A stretch of DNA of 64,000 nucleotides from Nonomuraea africana (GTDB taxonomy: Bacteria; Actinomycetota; Actinomycetes; Streptosporangiales; Streptosporangiaceae): NCBI RefSeq assembly GCF_014873535.1, contig NZ_JADBEF010000001.1:5642001-5706000 (forward strand), read 5' to 3'. The notes under the pieces were generated by a model. It saw only the letters and a program-made list of their open reading frames with translations. It did no database searches and was not told the origin of the DNA. This document shows, one piece after another, positions 60,283 to 64,000 of this stretch. A program made the translations under genes and the position numbers. How positions within the stretch are numbered: the first letter of the stretch is position 1; each line of letters begins with the position of its first letter.

Positions 60283-60449
60283 TCATGTTGGTCGCCGCCG
60301 TTGTTCGATGCAGGCGCTGATGATGGTCGGTGGCGCTCCACCGCACGAGGCGGCGGGGTAGCTGGGCGACCAGAAGTGGCTGTGCGTGGGTTGAGGTGGC
60401 CGGTGAACTCCTTGCGCAGGTAGAGCAGGGAGACGCCCTGCGCGTACCT
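60283..60449 (-). pseudogene. IS200-type transposase (TnpA) relic
   Basis: The C-terminal part only: AQGVSLLYLRKEFTGHLNP in one frame (60387-60449), then after a frameshift HSHFWSPSYPAASCGGAPPT in another (60286-60387). The latter is the WSPSYFxxSxGG block of Y1 transposases of the IS200/IS605 group. The catalytic HUH motif and Tyr helix are missing or broken. Confidence 0.75.
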
Positions 60450-60876
60450 CGCGAACGGGGCAGCGGCGAAGTCCGGCCTCAACAAAGCGATCCTGGACAA
60501 GGGCTGGTACGGCCTCGAAGTCGCGCTCCGGTCGAAAGCCAGATACACCGGCAGCACCATCATCAAGATCAACCCGGCATACACATCTCAGACGTGCTCG
60601 AACTGTCAGGCGGTGGATGCGAAGAGCCGCGAGAGCCAAGCCCTCTTTGTCTGCACCACCTGCACCCACCGCGAGCACGCCGACATCAACGCCGCGAAAA
60701 CCATCCGATACAAGGCGGCAGGGCTTGTCGTCTCCGGACGCTCCTTCGACCCGCAAGGGCCGGCGAAGCGTCAAGCACCCCGTTCCACAGCCGCCGCGCA
60801 CGCGCGCCGCGAGCTGCCGCGTGAGCGGCACGGGACTCCCCGTCCTTCAAGGTGGGGAGCAGGTCAAGAGAAGTAG
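60424..60876 (+). pseudogene. IS605-type TnpB relic with right-end hairpin
   Basis: Only the C-terminal part of TnpB remains. INPAYTSQTCSNCQAVDAKS and CTTCTHREHADINAAKTI give the four-Cys zinc ribbon and the final RuvC Asp (ADINAA). The N-terminal two thirds are missing. It diverges from the TnpA relic as in IS605. A nested hairpin at 60836-60859 (CTCCCC..CCTT-C-AAGG..GGGGAG) looks like the right end, where the guide RNA of TnpB would arise. Confidence 0.8.
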
Positions 60877-61841
60877 CGGGCCGGGTTGGCAACCAGGAGC
60901 TGTTCTATGTGCTGATCTGTTACACCGGCGGCGCGGAGCGCAGGCAGAACCTCATCGTGAATGTGGTCATAACGCCAGTTCGGCGCCACCAGGGGGACCC
61001 CTTCGTCCCAGTCCCCGGCGAAATAGTCCATGAAGCAGGCGGCGTCGTGGCTCAGCACCATCCGGTCGGCGTACCCGCGTTCGCACAGCGCGGCGACCGT
61101 GGCGACCCGCTGGTCGGTCGGGTTGTACATGTCGAGCCCGAACCGGTCCATCCCGAGGATCGCGCCGGTGTCGGCGAGCCTGCGCAGATAGTCGAGGTCG
61201 TTGCTGTCACCGGCGTGACCGACGACGACCTTGCTCAGGTCGACGCCCTCCTTGGCGAACAGGTCGAGCGCCAGGAGCCCCGACCGCGAGGGCGAGTCGG
61301 TGTGGACGGTGATCGGCGCGCCGGTCCGGACGTGCGCCTGCGCGGCGGCCCGGCACATCCGCTCGACGCCCTCGGTCATCCCGCGCTTGTCCACCACGCA
61401 CTTGATGAACGCGGCCCTGACCCCCGTGTCGGCGATGCCCCTGGTGAGGTCGCGGACCATGTCGTCGATCATCGGATCGGGCATGTCCATGAGCAGCCCT
61501 GGCCCGCGATGCTCGTAGGGGTGGGGCGGCAGGTCGTAGAAGTAGAGGCCGGTGGCGACGATGATGTGGAGCTCGGGCACCTCCTCGGCGATGCGCTGGA
61601 TGCGCGGGATGTACCTCCCGAGCCCCCACACCGTCGGGTCGACGATCGTCCGCACGCCCTTCGCGGCCACCGCCCTCAGCTTGCCGATCGCGTCGGCGAC
61701 CCTGAACTCCTCGTCCCACCAGTCCCCGTCGCCGTAGTTGTCCCTGTGCTCGGTGGAGAGCGCGAAGATGTGCTCGTGCATGAGGGTCTGGCCGAGGTCA
61801 CCGACGTCGACCTGCCCGCGGACGGTGGGAACGGTGGGCAT
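60864..61841 (-). CDS. Phosphotriesterase-family metal hydrolase
   Basis: 325 residues, amidohydrolase TIM barrel. Metal ligands: TLMHEHIF near residue 20 (HxH), AAFIKCVVDK near 143 (bridging Lys), PITVHTDSPSR near 175 (His), VVVGHAGDSND near 207 (His) and LSHDAACFMD near 263 (Asp). The family includes lactonases and phosphotriesterases; lactone hydrolysis is the commoner natural activity. ATG 61841 has GGGAGG 7 nt upstream. The stop lies inside the IS605 right-end relic, so the extreme C-terminus may have been altered by the insertion. Confidence 0.88.
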   Translation of the reverse strand: MPTVPTVRGQVDVGDLGQTLMHEHIFALSTEHRDNYGDGDWWDEEFRVADAIGKLRAVAAKGVRTIVDPTVWGLGRYIPRIQRIAEEVPELHIIVATGLYFYDLPPHPYEHRGPGLLMDMPDPMIDDMVRDLTRGIADTGVRAAFIKCVVDKRGMTEGVERMCRAAAQAHVRTGAPITVHTDSPSRSGLLALDLFAKEGVDLSKVVVGHAGDSNDLDYLRRLADTGAILGMDRFGLDMYNPTDQRVATVAALCERGYADRMVLSHDAACFMDYFAGDWDEGVPLVAPNWRYDHIHDEVLPALRAAGVTDQHIEQLLVANPARYFS

Positions 61842-61884
61842 GAGCAACCTCCCATACCGGCTGGTCTGTTCGCGCCAACCTACG

Positions 61885-63270
61885 TCAATCGATCCTCGGG
61901 AACAATGGCGCGGGCGCGGGCAGCCGCTCCCCCGCCACCGCCGCCGCGACCCTCGCCGCCGCCTCGGGCAGGAACACCTCCAGCTGGACGGCCAGCGCCC
62001 GGCAGGCCTGGACCAGCGTCGCCAGCGCCACGCCTGGATCGGCCTGCTTCCACGGCCGCTCGCGCTCGATGTAGCGGTTGGCCTCCTCCACGATCGACCA
62101 CACCGCCGAGGCCGCCGTGCGGAAGTCGAACTCCTCCAGCGCCCGGTGGACCCGCTCCTCGACGTCGGGAACGAGCGGCTCGGTCGGCACGTCGGGCACC
62201 TGGCCGTCGCGGAACCTGTGGACCATGGTGACGACCCGCTTCACCAGGTTGCCGACGCCGTTGGCCAGGTCCTCGTCGTACCTGGCCGCCAGCCGTACCT
62301 CGGTGAAGTCGGCGTCGCCGACGCGCGGCACCTCGCGCAGCAGCCACCACCGCACCGCGTCGCCACCGTAGCGTCCGGCCAGCTCCACCGGATCGACGGC
62401 GGAGCCCGAGGACTTGGAGATCTTGCGACCCTCGACGGTCAGGTAGTCGTGGACGTAGATCTCGGTGGGCAGCGGCTCACCCGCCGACAGCAGCATCGCC
62501 GGCCAGTAGACGGCGTGGAAGCGGATCACGCCCTTGCCGACCAGGTGGATCTTCCGGCCCCGCGCCCACCAGCGCTCGTAGTCGTCCAGGGCGGTGACGT
62601 AGTTGGCCAGCGCGTCCCACCAGACGTAGACGACCTGCGAGGGGTCGTCCGGCACGGGGATGCCCCAGCCCCTGGCCCGCTCCTGCGAGCGGGAGACGCT
62701 GATGTCCTCGAGCCCCGCCTCGATGAAGGCCAGCACCTCGTTCCTGCGGGCGGCGGGCTCGATGCGCAGGCGACCGCCGGCGATGAGCTCCCTGAGCTGG
62801 TCCTGGTAGCGGGAGAGGCGGAAGAACCAGTTCTTCTCCTCGACCACCTGGAGCGGGCCGCCGTGCTCGGGACAGCCGTCGCCGGTGGCGAACTGCTCGC
62901 AGCCCACGCAGTACAGGCCCGCGTAGTGCCGCTGGTAGACGTCGTGGGCGGTGGCCCGCCACAGCCGCTCGACGCCCCGCCGGTGCGCCGGGTCGCGGCT
63001 GGTGCGGACGAAGGAGTCGAAGGAGAGCGCCAGCGGCCCGCGCAGGTCTTCGAAGGCCCTGGCATTGCGGTCGACGAACTCCTGGACCGGCACGCCGGCC
63101 GCCTGCGCGGCCAGCACGTTCTTCAGCGAGTTGTCGTCGGTGCCGGTCTGGAAGCGTACGGGCTCGCGCCTGCGGTAGTGCCTGGCCAGCACGTCGGCCT
63201 GGACGATCTCCAACGCGAACCCCAGGTGGGGACGGGCGTTGACGTAGGGGATGGTGGTCGTGATGTACAT
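61885..63270 (-). CDS. Methionyl-tRNA synthetase paralogue (class I)
   Basis: 461 residues. MYITTTIPYVNARPHLGFAL holds the HIGH-type motif (PHLG), and GRKISKSSG near 300 is the KMSKS motif. A Cys knuckle is present (YCVGCEQFATGDGCPEHGG near 130). The usual TDEHG motif is replaced by TGTDDNSLKN near 52. The C-terminal anticodon-binding helical domain is present but short (NRYIERERPWKQADP near 405). It is a second-type MetRS, perhaps a drug-tolerant or specialised copy. ATG 63270 has GGAGG 6 nt upstream. It is preceded by a Met-codon leader and alternative hairpins, predicting attenuation. Confidence 0.87.
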   Translation of the reverse strand: MYITTTIPYVNARPHLGFALEIVQADVLARHYRRREPVRFQTGTDDNSLKNVLAAQAAGVPVQEFVDRNARAFEDLRGPLALSFDSFVRTSRDPAHRRGVERLWRATAHDVYQRHYAGLYCVGCEQFATGDGCPEHGGPLQVVEEKNWFFRLSRYQDQLRELIAGGRLRIEPAARRNEVLAFIEAGLEDISVSRSQERARGWGIPVPDDPSQVVYVWWDALANYVTALDDYERWWARGRKIHLVGKGVIRFHAVYWPAMLLSAGEPLPTEIYVHDYLTVEGRKISKSSGSAVDPVELAGRYGGDAVRWWLLREVPRVGDADFTEVRLAARYDEDLANGVGNLVKRVVTMVHRFRDGQVPDVPTEPLVPDVEERVHRALEEFDFRTAASAVWSIVEEANRYIERERPWKQADPGVALATLVQACRALAVQLEVFLPEAAARVAAAVAGERLPAPAPLFPRID

Positions 63271-63305
63271 CGGGAACCTCCGGAAAAGGGCCCCGGACAT
63301 GCGAA

Positions 63306-63360
63306 GAGGCCCCGGATGAGCAGGGCCTCGGCGAGAAGACGTCAGCGAGCCCCTAGGGGG
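63306..63360 (-). promoter_or_regulatory. Putative attenuator: alternative hairpins upstream of the MetRS paralogue
   Basis: Minus-strand segments: region 1 GCCCC (around 63359) pairs with GGGGC of region 2. Region 2 GGGGCTCG (63353-63346) can pair with region 3 CGAGGCCC (63330-63323) with one mismatch. Region 3 GAGGCCC can instead pair with region 4 GGGCCTC (63312-63306). A second GGGGCCC followed by TTTT (about 63294-63284) offers a T-tract. The 2:3 and 3:4 pairings exclude each other, as in amino-acid operon attenuators. Confidence 0.6.
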
Positions 63361-63382
63361 CCATCATTCGCCGCGTCGTCAT
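63353..63382 (-). CDS. Met-containing leader peptide MTTRRMMAP
   Basis: ATG ACG ACG CGG CGA ATG ATG GCC CCC TAG encodes nine residues with a tandem Met pair three codons before the stop. An in-frame extension from 63394 gives MMSGMTTRRMMAP, with five Met in 13 codons. TATGAT (63395-63390) ends 7 nt before the ATG at 63382, so the leader may be translated from a leaderless mRNA. The TAG stop lies inside the region 1/2 hairpin. It is the proposed sensor of Met-tRNA charging for the MetRS paralogue downstream. Confidence 0.6.
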   Translation of the reverse strand: MTTRRMMAP

Positions 63383-63389
63383 GCCGCTC

Positions 63390-63395
63390 ATCATA
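63390..63395 (-). promoter_or_regulatory. -10 box for the MetRS leader transcript
   Basis: TATGAT on the minus strand, 7 nt before the leader ATG at 63382. No good -35 hexamer is visible at 16-19 nt. Confidence 0.5.
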
Positions 63396-63445
63396 GCCAC
63401 GATGTCAGCTTCTCGGCCGTAAACGACTGAGCTTGCAGCTCCTCG

Positions 63446-63464
63446 CCGTCGATGGCATCGACGG
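63446..63464. repeat. Hairpin behind the second TnpB gene
   Basis: CCGTCGAT-GGC-ATCGACGG is a perfect 8-bp stem 12 nt after the TnpB stop on the minus strand. It may be the right end of that element or a terminator separating it from the MetRS leader. Confidence 0.5.
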
Positions 63465-63475
63465 TCTGGTCCGCG

Positions 63476-64000
63476 TCAGGCAGCGTGACTCACTGCCCAG
63501 CCCGCTACACCGCGCGCGGCGATGTTACGGGCTGCGTTGACGTCGGCATGCTCAGCGAAACCGCACGACGTACAGGAGAAGACGGCCTGGTCTGGCCGGT
63601 TGGCCCGATCGGTATGCCCGCAGGCCCAGCATTGCTGGCTGGTGTAGGCCGGATCGACATGGATAAGAGCGATCCCGGCCCGTCGGGCCTTGTAGGCGAT
63701 GAAGCCGCCCAGTTGGGCGAAGCTCCAAGAGTGCAGCGTGACCCGCTGGGGCTTGCGGAGCCGTACCCGCTCGCGGATGCCCTGGAGGTCTTCCAGAGCG
63801 ATCCCGCGTCCGGTGCGTTCTGCCTCGGTCACGATGCGTTTGGCGATCACATGGTTGGTGTTGGCGGCGAACCGGGCCTCGGCCCGGCGGCGTTTCTTCA
63901 GCAGGCGTTTGGCGGATTTGGTGCGCTTGGCCTGCAACCGGCGGCGCAGCTCCCGCTGTCGGCGGCGGACCGCATTCAGCCCCTTTCCCGAGTAGCGGTT
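63476..64000 (-). CDS. IS200/IS605-family TnpB, C-terminal part, runs off the window
   Basis: About 174 residues are visible and the frame is open to the window edge. Features: an Arg/Lys-rich helix (QAKRTKSAKRLLKKRRRAEA), GRGIALEDLQGIRERVRLRK with the RuvC Glu (LEDL), VDPAYTSQQCWACGHTDRAN and CTSCGFAEHADVNAARNIA with the four-Cys zinc ribbon and the last RuvC Asp. This part is intact, in contrast to the relic at 60424. TnpB is an RNA-guided DNA nuclease; whether the whole gene is intact lies outside the window. Confidence 0.9.
   Translation of the reverse strand, partial: NRYSGKGLNAVRRRQRELRRRLQAKRTKSAKRLLKKRRRAEARFAANTNHVIAKRIVTEAERTGRGIALEDLQGIRERVRLRKPQRVTLHSWSFAQLGGFIAYKARRAGIALIHVDPAYTSQQCWACGHTDRANRPDQAVFSCTSCGFAEHADVNAARNIAARGVAGWAVSHAA

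Noticed and set aside
63268..63300. MetRS start at 63300
   Set aside because: The extra residues (MSGALFRRFP) are not family-like, and the ATG at 63270 has an ideal GGAGG.

Overview
The window is very GC-rich actinomycete chromosome. Signs of this are many GTG starts, many leaderless promoters (a TAnnnT box about 6-8 nt before the start codon), part of a conservon, a mycothiol-dependent enzyme, an HrdB-like sigma factor and an apolipoprotein N-acyltransferase. A Streptosporangiales-type genome such as Nonomuraea or a relative is my best guess; no rRNA or tRNA gene is present to settle it. No CRISPR array or intact prophage is seen.

Layout. (1) 0.1-2.6 kb: SAM methyltransferase, IS5-type relic, MerR regulator divergent from a class IV aminotransferase. 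(2) 3.0-12.1 kb: a dispersed catabolic region with a flavin-dependent monooxygenase, a CoA-ligase-like protein, a cyclase-family hydrolase, a serine beta-lactamase-fold esterase, an isochorismatase-like protein and an SDR. The same operator (CCAAGCRAGCGCTTGG-like) lies on the core promoter of three of these transcription units. A MarR-mannosyltransferase pair and a TetR gene are interspersed. (3) 12.3-23.8 kb: coiled-coil protein, then a seven-gene minus-strand sugar operon (Gfo/Idh oxidoreductase, ABC ATPase, two permeases, binding protein, TIM-barrel epimerase, and a 1524-residue secreted ThuA/sorbosone-dehydrogenase/PKD/CBM6/ricin-lectin protein). (4) 23.9-30.4 kb: a translationally coupled plus-strand Ebo-type operon (inositol-phosphate synthase homologue, UbiA prenyltransferase, TIM barrel, EboA, EboB/TatD, EboE, EboF) divergent from the sugar operon. 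(5) 30.4-40 kb: APH-fold kinase, large LuxR (LAL) regulator, GntR-ABC module under an exceptional 40-bp palindrome, SGNH hydrolase, permuted-papain-like protein, Lnt homologue with altered catalytic residues. (6) 40-49.3 kb: two paralogous peptide-binding lipoproteins, a reduced conservon, and a complete dipeptide/oligopeptide ABC importer operon. (7) 49.4-54.3 kb: DUF1772/AraC pair, small proteins, an ECF42-type sigma factor with its DGPF partner (the sigma gene carries a frameshift), DinB-type enzyme. (8) 54.6-60.1 kb: Tex with an RGG-like tail, an unknown protein, a 28-residue membrane peptide, and a STAS antagonist-sigma factor pair. (9) 60.2-64 kb: IS200/IS605 relics flanking a phosphotriesterase-like hydrolase and a MetRS paralogue.

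Most notable: the MetRS paralogue is preceded by a short Met-rich reading frame (MMSGMTTRRMMAP or MTTRRMMAP) followed by mutually exclusive hairpins. This is the arrangement expected of ribosome-mediated attenuation sensing charged tRNA-Met. Next in interest are the actinobacterial Ebo-type operon, in which an inositol-phosphate synthase homologue stands where EboD is expected, and the three-site operator regulon at 3.5-12.1 kb.
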